A stretch of 64,000 nt of DNA, from the NCBI GenBank assembly GCA_030447525.1, contig JAUJOR010000004.1, positions 62,001 through 126,000 on the forward strand, read 5' to 3'. This DNA is from Chloroflexota bacterium (GTDB lineage Bacteria; Chloroflexota; UBA11872; UBA12225). Under the pieces are notes generated by a model, which saw only the letters and a program-made list of their open reading frames with translations, was not told the DNA's origin and made no database searches. This document shows positions 46,316-54,814 of this stretch, piece after piece. A program made the position numbers and the translations under genes. The first letter of the stretch is position 1. Every line of letters starts with the position of its first letter.

Positions 46316-46914
46316 CGCCCACTGGCCTCCCCGGGGACGTGGGGCCGGCCGAATTCCCCCTGCACGGCGGCGTCCTTCGCCAGAGCCGTGCCGGCCAGGT
46401 CGGACTGGAAGCGCTCCATCTGCTCCCGCAGGGTCACATCCCCCGCCGCCAGGATGCGCACGGCCAGCAGGCCGGCGTTACGCCCCCCGGCCACGGCCAC
46501 GGTAGCCACTGGAACGCCGGCGGGCATCTGCACGATGGAGAGCAGGGAGTCGAGCCCGTCCAGGTACGCCAGAGGGACGGGCACGCCGATGACAGGCAAG
46601 GGCGTAGTCGCGGCCAGCATTCCCGGCAGATGGGCCGCCCCGCCGGCGCCGGCGATGATCACCTTCAGGCCCCGTGCCGCTGCAGTGCGCCCGTACTCCA
46701 GCATCTCCTGCGGCGTGCGGTGGGCCGAGACCACTCGCACCTCCACCGGCACGCCGAACTCGGCCAGCGCCGTCACCGCGCCGCGCATCACCTGGAGGTC
46801 AGAGTCGCTCCCCATCACCACGCCCACGACGGGCGCCGGGCGCTGCACACCCTCTGCACCCTCCACAGCCAGGCCACTCGAGGCAGTGGGTTCACCCCAC
46901 GCCGTGGGACTCAT
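46312..46914 (-). CDS. purE: 5-(carboxyamino)imidazole ribonucleotide mutase
   Basis: 200 aa; core of about 160 with extra tails of 28 and 15 residues. Converts N5-CAIR to CAIR in purine synthesis. [27 protein letters not shown] and the substrate loop [10 protein letters not shown] are present (class I type with its catalytic His). Start ATG 46914 overlaps the purK stop and its own stop overlaps the murE start, both as ATGA. Confidence 0.95.
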   Translation of the reverse strand: MSPTAWGEPTASSGLAVEGAEGVQRPAPVVGVVMGSDSDLQVMRGAVTALAEFGVPVEVRVVSAHRTPQEMLEYGRTAAARGLKVIIAGAGGAAHLPGMLAATTPLPVIGVPVPLAYLDGLDSLLSIVQMPAGVPVATVAVAGGRNAGLLAVRILAAGDVTLREQMERFQSDLAGTALAKDAAVQGEFGRPHVPGEASGR

Positions 46915-48056
46915 GCCCCTCCCTCGGCGGCCAGGAGATCGGCCGCCCGGCGGGCCCGTGCCCGCGCCTCGGCGGGGTCGTGTCCGGTAGCGGTGACGTG
47001 CCCCAGCTTGCGTCCCGCCCGGGCAGGCTTGTCATAGAGGTGCACGTGCACCCCGGGAACCTCCAGGGCCTGCGGGAGGAAGACCCGGGGGTCGAACGTG
47101 GAGCGCCCCAGGACGTTGACCGTAGCCACCGCCGGCACTACCAGGGAGGGATCGCCCAATGGCCAGTCCAGCACGGCACGCAAGTGGTTCTCGAACTGCG
47201 AGGTGACGCAACCTTCGATGGAGTAATGGCCGGAGTTATGCGGGCGGGTCGCCAGCTCGTTCACCAGCAGCCGCCCCCCGGCGACGAACAGCTCGACGGC
47301 CAGGATGCCGGTCACGCCAATGGCCTCGGCGATGGCCAGACCCAGGCGCTGCGCTTCGGCCGTCAGCCCCGGCTCGATCGGCGCGGGGGCCAGCACCTCG
47401 TGGCAGATGCCGTCCACCTGCACCGTCTCTACTACCGGGTAGCTGGCCGTCTGTCCTCCGGGCCGGCGGGCGACTAAGGCGGCTACCTCTCGCTCGATGG
47501 GCACCCACGCCTCGACCAGCAGGTTGCCCGCCCCCCCCGGCAGATCCCTAACCAGGGCCGCTGCTGTGGCGGCGTCGTTGACCACCCACACACCGCGGCC
47601 GTCGTAGCCACCCTGGACGGCCTTGAGCACCACCGGCCAGCCGTGCTCGGCGGCAAAGCGCTCTATCGTGGCCAGATCCGCTGGGACGCGGAACGGGGGC
47701 ACCGGAAAACCATGCTCGCTCAGCTCCACCCGCTGGCGGCGCTTATTCTGGGCCAAAGCGACCGTATCCGCCCCCGGACGCAGGCAGTGCCCGGCCCGCT
47801 CCAGCGCAGCCAGGTGACCGGCGTCCACGAGCTCATGGTCGAAGGTCAGCACATCGCACCCGGCGACAAAGGCGGCCAGGTCCGGCGCCGAGGTGGGAGC
47901 CCCGACGACGACGTCACGCGCGATGCGAGCGGCGCTCTCGTCGGGGCTCCCCGCCAGCAGGCGCACCGTGAGCCCGAGAGAGATGCCGGCCTGGTAGGTC
48001 ATGCGGGCGAGCTGCCCGGCGCCGACAATACCGGGCACAGGAGGGCTATCTGCCAT
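46911..48056 (-). CDS. purK: 5-(carboxyamino)imidazole ribonucleotide synthase
   Basis: 381 aa. ATP-grasp ligase that makes N5-CAIR from AIR, ATP and bicarbonate. [17 protein letters not shown] (usually F-E), [23 protein letters not shown], and [17 protein letters not shown]. First gene of the purK-purE-murE-murF-dedA set; 160 bp separate it from the rhodanese gene upstream. ATG 48056. Confidence 0.95.
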   Translation of the reverse strand: MADSPPVPGIVGAGQLARMTYQAGISLGLTVRLLAGSPDESAARIARDVVVGAPTSAPDLAAFVAGCDVLTFDHELVDAGHLAALERAGHCLRPGADTVALAQNKRRQRVELSEHGFPVPPFRVPADLATIERFAAEHGWPVVLKAVQGGYDGRGVWVVNDAATAAALVRDLPGGAGNLLVEAWVPIEREVAALVARRPGGQTASYPVVETVQVDGICHEVLAPAPIEPGLTAEAQRLGLAIAEAIGVTGILAVELFVAGGRLLVNELATRPHNSGHYSIEGCVTSQFENHLRAVLDWPLGDPSLVVPAVATVNVLGRSTFDPRVFLPQALEVPGVHVHLYDKPARAGRKLGHVTATGHDPAEARARARRAADLLAAEGGA

Positions 48057-48217
48057 GGACGTGCCTGCTCACGATACCAAAGGCGAGGGCATCACCCGTG
48101 CACGGATCAGACGTTCGGGCGCAGTGACGCCCTTTAGGCGCGGCTACAGGAAGTCTATCGGGGCCCAGGGCCGGTCGGCAGCGGAATGGTCTGCTGCCGG
48201 CCGATCAGGGAGGTGGC

Positions 48218-48670
48218 TCAGGAGGGGCCGCTCCCCATGGGGTAGCCCTTCGCTTCCCATGCCTCCAGGCCGCCCAGGAGGGCGACGGCATCAGTCCGGC
48301 CGTTGGCGATCAGTAGTTGCGCCCCACGGGCGCTCGTATGTTCCCGGGGTCAGGTGCAGTAGAGCACCGGACGCTTGCCCGCCGGCAGGCTTCTGGCTGC
48401 CACCCGAGGGGACTGCTCTATCTGATCGAGGGGGAGGAGGATGGCCCCGGCTGCCCGGCTGCCCTGAAAGCTCTCCTGGCTCCGAACGTCGACCAGCACG
48501 GCGCGGCCGGCCTGCACTTCGGCGAACGCCTGCTCGACGCCGATACGGGGGATCTCTTCCGCCGGGACCGCCGAGCCAGGGGGCGCGGCCGACTGGCCCA
48601 GGCGTACGGCGCATCCTCCAGCGGCCATCACCAGTCCAGAAGACAGGAGCACCAGGCTTCGCCGTTGCAT
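48218..48670 (-). CDS. Rhodanese-domain lipoprotein with an in-frame TGA (selenocysteine candidate)
   Basis: 150 codons if TGA at 48352-48350 is read through; 106 aa if not. Residues 1-25 are a lipoprotein signal (M-A-A-G-G-C). The rhodanese fold follows: A-V-L-V-D-V-R-S-Q-E-S-F, L-L-P-L-D-Q-I, and the active-site strand V-L-Y-C-T with Cys105. TGA is codon 107. The same frame continues P-R-E-H-T-S-A-R-G-A-Q-L-L, then V-A-L-L-G-G-L-E-A-W and G-Y-P-M, exactly the rest of a rhodanese, to a TGA at 48218. In relatives known to me this loop reads C-x-C-P, so the TGA stands where Cys is expected. The start ATG is 5 nt after the stop of the gene upstream. Either a selenoprotein or a one-base pseudogene. 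Confidence 0.6.
48319..48333 (-). promoter_or_regulatory. SECIS-like hairpin after the in-frame TGA
   Basis: In the mRNA GCGCCC-GTG-GGGCGC folds into a perfect 6-bp stem with a 3-nt loop starting with G. The stem begins 16 nt after the TGA and the loop 22 nt after it. This agrees with the general shape used to describe bacterial SECIS elements (short stem shortly after UGA, G at the start of the apical loop). Confidence 0.45.
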
Positions 48671-48675
48671 CCTCG

Positions 48676-49053
48676 TTAGCTTACCGCGTCCGGGAGGGTG
48701 TCGCTAGGGAGACCTGCCCATTCTGGACTTGCCGGGGGCAGAGGGTGACTATCGTCGGATCGTCGGATGGAGGGGTGTCGCAGGGGCTCGACCACCAGGA
48801 TGCGGTCGCCGCGCCGGTCTACGATGGCATCTGCAGGCAGGCGCCTGGCCCGGGCCAACGCGGCTCCGATGGAGACAGGGGCTACGTTCCAGTACACCGT
48901 TGCCCGGCCGCCGTGCCGGGCCTCCTCCAGCCAAGTGACCAATCGATCGACCGGCGAGACGGCGTGGAGCAAGTGCCGCCGTGGGGTGGCCGCCGGCGCC
49001 CTGCCGGGGCCGCCGGTAGGGACTTGCGGGTCGCCGCAGTCTGAGGTACCCAA
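48676..49053 (-). CDS. Uncharacterised small protein
   Basis: 125 aa from a TTG at 49053 with GGAAGGA just upstream. A central part G-R-A-T-V-Y-W-N-V-A-P-V-S-I-G-A-A-L and V-D-R-R-G-D-R-I-L-V-V-E-P looks like folded alpha/beta sequence; both ends are less regular. No signal or membrane helix. It begins 16 bp after the response regulator stop and ends 5 nt before the rhodanese ATG, so position supports a real gene in that operon. Not recognised. Confidence 0.45.
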   Translation of the reverse strand: MGTSDCGDPQVPTGGPGRAPAATPRRHLLHAVSPVDRLVTWLEEARHGGRATVYWNVAPVSIGAALARARRLPADAIVDRRGDRILVVEPLRHPSIRRSDDSHPLPPASPEWAGLPSDTLPDAVS

Positions 49054-49069
49054 GGTTTCCTTCCGCCGC

Positions 49070-49759
49070 TCAAGATTGGCTGAGGACGTAGCCGACGCCG
49101 AGCACTGTCTTGATGAAATCGGGATTGTGGGGATCGCGCTCCAGCTTCTGGCGCAAACGGTGCACGTGCACCTTGACCAGATCTTCGTTCCCTGAACCGG
49201 AGAAACCCCAGACGTGCTCGACGATGGCGCTGTTGGTGAGCACGCGCCCTTTGTTTAGCAAGAGGTAATGCAGGATCTTGAACTCTAGGGGTGTGAGGCG
49301 AATCTCGTCTTCGTTGCGCCGCAGGATGCGGCTGCGCAGGTCGAGGGTGAGCTCCCCGGCGCGCAGTTCCTCACCGCCCCCGCTGCCGCTGGCGGCAAAG
49401 GCCTGCGCCCGGCGCAAGACGGCCTTGACCCGCGCCACCAGCTGCCGTGGCGAGAATGGTTTGGTCACATAGTCGTCCGCCCCGAGCCCCAGGGCCTGGA
49501 CGATGTCCGCCTCGTCGGTGCGGGCGGTGAGCATGATCACCGGTGTGGTGGACTGCTCGCGGATGCGCCGGCACACTTCCATCCCGTCAAAGCCCGGCAT
49601 GTTGGCATCCAGCACCACCAGCTCTGGCTGCTCGCTTTGAAACCGGGTCCAACCCTGCTCCCCGTCGTACGCCACCGTAACCTGGTACCCCTCACGGCGC
49701 AGGATGTACGTCAGGACGTCGATCAGGTCACGATCGTCGTCAACGAGCAACACGGCCAT
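49070..49759 (-). CDS. OmpR/PhoB-type response regulator
   Basis: 229 aa. Receiver domain with L-V-D-D-D-R, phosphorylated Asp51 in L-V-V-L-D-A-N-M-P, T-A-R and K-P-F-S; winged-helix domain from about residue 130 (L-T-P-L-E-F-K-I-L-H-Y-L-L, V-K-V-H-V-H-R-L-R-Q-K-L and V-L-G-V-G-Y-V-L). It pairs with the kinase encoded 200 bp upstream on the same strand. That gap holds a 6-bp perfect hairpin (49821-49836), and no ribosome site stands before the ATG at 49759. Confidence 0.93.
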   Translation of the reverse strand: MAVLLVDDDRDLIDVLTYILRREGYQVTVAYDGEQGWTRFQSEQPELVVLDANMPGFDGMEVCRRIREQSTTPVIMLTARTDEADIVQALGLGADDYVTKPFSPRQLVARVKAVLRRAQAFAASGSGGGEELRAGELTLDLRSRILRRNEDEIRLTPLEFKILHYLLLNKGRVLTNSAIVEHVWGFSGSGNEDLVKVHVHRLRQKLERDPHNPDFIKTVLGVGYVLSQS

Positions 49760-49820
49760 ACGTAAGTCCGAAGTCTCGCGTCTTAGACAAAAGGCGTTCG
49801 CCAGGGGCTGTGGCGTGCTA

Positions 49821-49836
49821 CGTGTGCGCCCACACG
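49821..49836 (-). other. Hairpin between kinase and regulator genes
   Basis: CGTGTG-(4 nt)-CACACG, a perfect 6-bp inverted repeat in the 200-bp gap; could be an operator for the regulator or a weak transcription barrier. Confidence 0.3.
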
Positions 49837-49959
49837 GTAAGTGTAAGCGCAGGGGAAAGGAGGAGTCCCGGAGTCCGAAGTAAGAGCCACCACGGGAGGG
49901 GTAGAAGCCATCCGGGCGGCCGTCCCCCCAGAGGGCTGCCGGCCCGGGACATTGGCCCT

Positions 49960-51918
49960 TCAGGAGGCCAGGCTGGGAACGGGGGACCTGGGACTTGAGA
50001 CGTCCAGCCCCTCCCGCTGCGAGGCCAGGGGCAAGGTGAACGAGACGACGGTGCCTTGCAGTGGGTCGCTCTCCAGGCCAACCACTCCCCCGTGAGCCTC
50101 GACGATCGCCTTGCTGATGGCCAGGCCCAGTCCTGTCCCCGGCGACGTCCGTGCCGAGCTTGCCGAGCGAAAGTAACGCTCGAAGAGCTCGCCCTGCTCC
50201 GGCAGGGGAATACCCGGTCCGTGATCGGCCACCTTGACCAGGACGAAGCTGTGCTGCGTCCTCACTTGCACCACGATGTGGTCGCCCTCGGGGCCGTACT
50301 TGGAGGCGTTAGAGATCAAGTTGGCGAACACCTGGGCGATGCGCCGCTCGTCGGCCATCACCGCCGGCAAGCCCGCAGGGACGTCCGTCTCCAGCCGTTG
50401 ACGCTTCTCCTCCAGGATAGGTTGCAGCGAGGCGACGACGCCGTCGAGCACCTGGCCCAGGTCGGCCGGGAGGAGATGAATTGTGAATCGCCCGGCGCGG
50501 ATGCTCCCTGCGTCCAGGACGTTCTCCACCAGGGTCTGCAGGCGCACGGCCCCGCGCTCGATGCGGCGGATGGTGGCCTCCCGTTCCAGCGGCGACATGC
50601 GTTGGTAGTCCCCAGCCAGGACCTCCACCGAGGCGACCAGGGAGGACAAGGGGGTCCGCACCTCGTGAGCGACTGAGAAAAGGTACTCGTCCTTGAGCTG
50701 GTTCAGCTGGCGGAGCTGGCTATAGGTCTGGAAGAGGCTGCGCCGCATCTCCTCCATCCGCTCTGCCAGTTGCGCTACCTCGTCCTCCCCTTCCACGAGT
50801 ACGGGAGACTCCAGGTCGCCACTCCCGATGCGGGCGGCCGCCGAGGTGAGGCGGCGCAACGGGCGCGCCAGCAAGGTCGACCCCAGGTAGCCCATGGCCA
50901 TGGCCGCCATGGCGATACAGGCCATCACCGGAAGGTAGAAACGCAGGATGGCGTTGCGCGCATCCCGCAGCGACTGCACTGGGATGCCGACGGCGTACAT
51001 GGCGATGGGCTTGCCTTCCACGTCCAGCAGGGGGACGTAGCGGGCGCGGTAGGTCTGCCCCCCAACGCGCAGATTTTGCTCCCAGTCGGTGCCCCCTTCC
51101 AGCACGTGCTGCACCACCTGGGGATCGGCGCGTGTCCCCAGCATCGTCGTCTGGCCGGGAAGGGTGGTAGCCACGAGCATGTCCCCACAATAGAGACTGA
51201 GGTCGAGACCGGTATCCGTCTTCACCTGGTGCGCGAACTCGTCATCCAATGGGAATCGAAGGTGCATTAGCCCCACCACGTTGCCCTGGGGGGTCTTGGC
51301 CGGGACGGTTACCGCCACTACCATCTGACAGTCCGGCCGGCGCACCAGCACCGGCAGGGCGGCATCCAGCTCCAGGGCCGCCGGCACCCCGGGGATGTCG
51401 AGCAGGTTCGGGCCGGGGTCGATGCGGTTGGATGGGACGATCTTGGCCAGGACGTTGCCATCCCGGTCGGCGACGGCGATGCTGTAGAAGGGACGTAGCG
51501 TTTGGATCGGCTCGATCAAGGCCGTAAGCTGCTCCGAGTTCCGACGCTGGATCTGCTGGGCCAGGAACGTGCGCTCGCTCAGCTGCCGGGTGACGATCTC
51601 GGCGTCGGAAACCCGCTGATGGTAGAGCGAGCCGAACGTGCGGGAGGCCAGCTCCAGCCGGTTGGAGGTCTCGCTCTCCAGGAGCCCGTCCACGATTCGC
51701 CATCCGGCCGCCGCCGAGCCCCCGGCAGCCACGAGGACGAGCAGGACAGAAAAGAGGGCCAGGCGCGTCCGCAGCCCGCGCAGGCCTGTCTGCCAGCGTC
51801 GCGCCACCGCGCCCACATCCGTCGACGCCAGCCTGCGCATCAGGCCACGCCGCCGCACTCCCTCACCGGTCGCCGCCGACGTGTTCGCCATATCCCTCTT
51901 CGTAGGATTGTAAGTCAC
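49960..51918 (-). CDS. Membrane sensor histidine kinase with extracellular Cache-type sensor
   Basis: 652 aa. TM1 at 53-75, a 250-residue outer domain (double-Cache-like, with F-Y-S-I-A-V-A-D-R-D-G-N-V-L-A-K and a second P-L-L-D-V-E-G-K-P-I-A-M-Y), TM2 at 325-347, HAMP 350-400, phosphoacceptor His418 in S-V-A-H-E-V-R-T-P-L, then the ATPase with N-L-I-S-N-A-S-K-Y, D-H-G-P-G-I-P and G-T-G-L-G-L-A-I. Partner of the regulator at 49070. Start GTG 51918 (AAGGAGG three bases before) or ATG 51891. The last 12 residues are encoded by a short sequence that recurs elsewhere in the window. Confidence 0.92.
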   Translation of the reverse strand: MTYNPTKRDMANTSAATGEGVRRRGLMRRLASTDVGAVARRWQTGLRGLRTRLALFSVLLVLVAAGGSAAAGWRIVDGLLESETSNRLELASRTFGSLYHQRVSDAEIVTRQLSERTFLAQQIQRRNSEQLTALIEPIQTLRPFYSIAVADRDGNVLAKIVPSNRIDPGPNLLDIPGVPAALELDAALPVLVRRPDCQMVVAVTVPAKTPQGNVVGLMHLRFPLDDEFAHQVKTDTGLDLSLYCGDMLVATTLPGQTTMLGTRADPQVVQHVLEGGTDWEQNLRVGGQTYRARYVPLLDVEGKPIAMYAVGIPVQSLRDARNAILRFYLPVMACIAMAAMAMGYLGSTLLARPLRRLTSAAARIGSGDLESPVLVEGEDEVAQLAERMEEMRRSLFQTYSQLRQLNQLKDEYLFSVAHEVRTPLSSLVASVEVLAGDYQRMSPLEREATIRRIERGAVRLQTLVENVLDAGSIRAGRFTIHLLPADLGQVLDGVVASLQPILEEKRQRLETDVPAGLPAVMADERRIAQVFANLISNASKYGPEGDHIVVQVRTQHSFVLVKVADHGPGIPLPEQGELFERYFRSASSARTSPGTGLGLAISKAIVEAHGGVVGLESDPLQGTVVSFTLPLASQREGLDVSSPRSPVPSLAS

Positions 51919-52075
51919 TTGCCTCCTTAGTCATCTGCCCGCGGGGAGGGGCCTACGCCGTCAAGGGTTCGGTATGGCGGGTAGACGCCGCCCGCCAAGA
52001 CCCAATCAGAGGAGGCCCTCTTCCTGCCTTGGGCCCCTTTCCTCCCTCCGGCCTGGCCCGTGGAGGTGCTGTCGA

Positions 52076-52699
52076 TCACATGTCCGGCGTGAGGGGTTTG
52101 GTCAGGCGCAGGTGGGGGATGTTGTCCTCCAGGAACGGGCGCTGTGGCTCGGGGGGGAGATAGCCTCTGGCGCGGTAGAACGGCAGGGCATGCACCTGGG
52201 CGTGTAGGAGCACCTGCCGGGCCCCACGGGCGAGGGCCGCCTCCTCCAGCAGGCGCAACAGGCGAGACCCCAGGCCCTGCCCGCGCCACGCCGGCAGGAC
52301 GGCGATGCGCCCGATCCGCGCCACCCCCCCGGCCGCCCGTAGCAAGCGGCCCGTCCCGATCACCGGGGCCAGCGTGACGGCTTCCTTGGCGCTCGTCCGG
52401 GCACCGGACAGGCTGAGCGGGAGGTACTTTCCGGCCTGGGCGGCCGCCCGCAGGGCCGTGCCCTGGCGGGCCGGCTCCAGGGATGGGGCATGCTCGAGAT
52501 CGGCCACGCCGGTGGCCTGTTCTTGGGTAGGGAGATTCACCAAGGCAATGGCGTGGACGGCGCTGCGGTCGTGCTCGTCCATCTCGGACGCCAGGGGGAC
52601 GTGTTGCTCGTCGACAAAGACGGCCAGGCGTACGGCCACCGCCCCGGCCCACTCCGCCGGGGTTTCGGCCAGCTTGACCCGCACCGGCGCCGCCGTCAC
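52076..52699 (-). CDS. GNAT family N-acetyltransferase with insertion
   Basis: 207 aa. Begins like ElaA/YjcF-type enzymes (R-L-A-V-F-V-D-E-Q-H-V-P, E-M-D-E-H-D). An insert of about 50 residues (75-125) separates it from the acetyl-CoA site R-I-G-R-I-A-V-L-P-A-W-R-G-Q-G-L-G-S. The end A-L-P-F-Y-R-A-R-G-Y is typical. Substrate unknown. GTG 52699 is 18 bp after the subtilase stop, so it is likely part of the same transcript. Confidence 0.85.
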   Translation of the reverse strand: MTAAPVRVKLAETPAEWAGAVAVRLAVFVDEQHVPLASEMDEHDRSAVHAIALVNLPTQEQATGVADLEHAPSLEPARQGTALRAAAQAGKYLPLSLSGARTSAKEAVTLAPVIGTGRLLRAAGGVARIGRIAVLPAWRGQGLGSRLLRLLEEAALARGARQVLLHAQVHALPFYRARGYLPPEPQRPFLEDNIPHLRLTKPLTPDM

Positions 52700-52717
52700 C
52701 TCAACTCACCACCACGG

Positions 52718-54712
52718 TCAGGGCAAGTGGTTCTCCTGCCTGGCGTGCAGGGGTGGCGCGTCCAGGGCGCTCTCGGCGCTCGCCCCCGCAGGGGATGTCA
52801 CAGAGCACCCGCGCACGGCGTTGATCAACTCCTGGCCGGTAGCGCCGTTCGAGTCGATACTGGCCCAGTAGGTCGCGACCAGCCCGGCGATGATCGGCGT
52901 GGCAAAGGACGTTCCGGCCCACTTGGCCCAGCCGGACTCGTTCAGCGTCCCCTCTCGAGGGTAGGTGTTCGAGCCGAAGATCCCGAAGACGGGTCTCCTC
53001 CCCACCTCAGGGGTTGCGTCCGTGGCCGGCCGCCGGGCGTCGCCGCCAAAGACAGCCACGCCATTCCCCAGCACCTGCGCGTCGCCGCGGTTGGAGTACT
53101 CCGCCGCGTCCATCGTGCTCCCCACGGCGGCCACGCCGAGGACGTCATCATAGCGCGCTGGGTAACGCGGCTCCGGCGGGATGGACATCGCGCCGGCCTG
53201 GTTGTCGTTGCCGGCGGCGCCCACGATGAGGACGTTGTCCACGCGGCGCCGGCCGACCTCCTCGCCCAGCTCGGCCCGCAGCCAGTTGAGCACGATGCGG
53301 ACGCTCCCGTGGCTCGCATCCAGCAGGTCCAGGATGTCCTTTTCCCCCATCAGACTGGTCCTGATGTCTCGCGACTCGCGCAGCAGACCGGCCACTCGCT
53401 GCGCTGCACCTGGCAGCCAGAAGCTCACCTGCCGGCCTCCGGGGGGAACGTCCATCCCCAGGCTCAGGTTGACCACCAGGCGCTTCTTGCCCCGCGCTTG
53501 CATCAGCGCCGGCAAGCCTGCCAGGGCGGTGGTCAGGGCCCAGAGATCGCCGACGCCGTAATCGTTGAGGACGCGCAGCAGGTGGATCTCGGCGTCATGG
53601 GCCACGTCCCGCACGATCCCGGCGGCGAACAATCCATGATCGGGCATCCAGAAGAGGCGGTGGTCGGTGTCCTCTTTGCCCAGCTCTGCCCCCCAGTTCG
53701 GCAAGATGTTACGCAGATGGGCATCAAGCTCCTCGCGAGGGACGGATGGCCGTTCGTCGACGAAGAACTTCCGGCCAGGGCTTGCCGGATCGGCCTCGGC
53801 AGCCACCTTCTTCCACAGGGGGTTGATGGCCCCGTAGCGCGCCCCGGCCGCCGCCAGCTGTCGCCGGGTCGGGCAGGTGTCTAGCACGGCTACGAGGACG
53901 GGCTCCTGAGGCCGGGAGCGCCAGCGCTTGATGGTGTCTTCCTGGCCCGGGAAGTCGAACCGCCAGTCGGCCGGTCGGGGGTCGGCCGGCGCCGGCCAGG
54001 CGCCGGGGCTACTGTCGGTCTCGGCCCACAAATCGGACTCGGCGCCCATCGACGTCAGCCAGTTGGGCGTCACTGCCAGAATCTGCCAGCCCGCCGTCCC
54101 AGCCTCGCCCCCTTGCAGCCGGCGGTTGATGTCCTGACGATCCCAGTTGATCAGGTTGACCAGGGTGCGGACGTTGCGGTCGCTGCGGTTCCCGGCGTCC
54201 GGCTCGGTGTGCGGCTGAGCGCCGAGGGAGTAGAAGTGCAGCGCGGTGCGGGGCCCGGTCTTGTCGCTCAACACCACTGAGGGCTGCGGGCGGCCACCGG
54301 CGCCTTCCCCGCTGGGTTGAGTGGCCCGACGGAGGGGCCTGAGTAGTGCCGTAGCATCGGCCGTCCGCCGCCGGAGCTGACTGAGGTCGAGGTCGGTCGC
54401 CAGCCCCTGCTCCTCTGGCGGCCTCCTGGCCGGTCCCACCCTCAGGAGGCGCTCGACTTCCCCGTTAAGCCCCTTGGCCACGGCGTCATAATCGGGTACC
54501 CGACCGTCACTCGCAGGGGCGACGACGACGCACACCTCGCCTGGGACATAGTGCACCACCGGGGGACGGGCAACCTTACGCTCCCCCGGCCGGTCCTCGG
54601 GCCGGGGGCCGCCGTTCGGGGCTGGCTCCATCCACCGCCGCACACCTCTCCACAGACGGCTCCCGACGCCCACGGCTGCCACGGCGGCTGCCCCGACCAC
54701 TACCTTCCTCAC
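52718..54712 (-). CDS. S8 family (subtilisin-like) serine protease
   Basis: 664 aa. A short hydrophobic N-terminus (V-V-V-G-A-A-A-V-A-A-V-G-V-G) is followed by about 240 residues of no known family, probably a regulatory or prodomain. The peptidase domain has Asp278 (V-A-V-L-D-T), His359 (M-P-D-H-G-L-F-A-A-G), oxyanion Asn502 (V-G-A-A-G-N-D) and nucleophile Ser602 (W-A-G-T-S-F-A-T-P), all intact. A long insert separates His and Asn. GTG 54712 follows GGAAGGGG. It lies 102 bp downstream of the TPR-CHAT gene; together they make a two-protease cluster behind a sigma factor. Confidence 0.9.
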   Translation of the reverse strand: MRKVVVGAAAVAAVGVGSRLWRGVRRWMEPAPNGGPRPEDRPGERKVARPPVVHYVPGEVCVVVAPASDGRVPDYDAVAKGLNGEVERLLRVGPARRPPEEQGLATDLDLSQLRRRTADATALLRPLRRATQPSGEGAGGRPQPSVVLSDKTGPRTALHFYSLGAQPHTEPDAGNRSDRNVRTLVNLINWDRQDINRRLQGGEAGTAGWQILAVTPNWLTSMGAESDLWAETDSSPGAWPAPADPRPADWRFDFPGQEDTIKRWRSRPQEPVLVAVLDTCPTRRQLAAAGARYGAINPLWKKVAAEADPASPGRKFFVDERPSVPREELDAHLRNILPNWGAELGKEDTDHRLFWMPDHGLFAAGIVRDVAHDAEIHLLRVLNDYGVGDLWALTTALAGLPALMQARGKKRLVVNLSLGMDVPPGGRQVSFWLPGAAQRVAGLLRESRDIRTSLMGEKDILDLLDASHGSVRIVLNWLRAELGEEVGRRRVDNVLIVGAAGNDNQAGAMSIPPEPRYPARYDDVLGVAAVGSTMDAAEYSNRGDAQVLGNGVAVFGGDARRPATDATPEVGRRPVFGIFGSNTYPREGTLNESGWAKWAGTSFATPIIAGLVATYWASIDSNGATGQELINAVRGCSVTSPAGASAESALDAPPLHARQENHLP

Positions 54713-54760
54713 GATGACCCCTTCCTCACGAGACCCCCCTGCCTGTAGCTAGCCCGCGGT

Positions 54761-54785
54761 GGCACGCACCTGGGTGCTCCGTGCC
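54761..54785 (-). other. Bulged hairpin in the CHAT-subtilase gap
   Basis: GGCACG pairs with CGTGCC and, inside, CACC with GGTG, leaving a 3-nt bulge and a 2-nt loop. No T-run. It may tune how much subtilase is made relative to the CHAT protein. Confidence 0.35.
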
Positions 54786-54814
54786 TCGTCTGCGGGTCTC
54801 GCCTCGGCTCTGCT

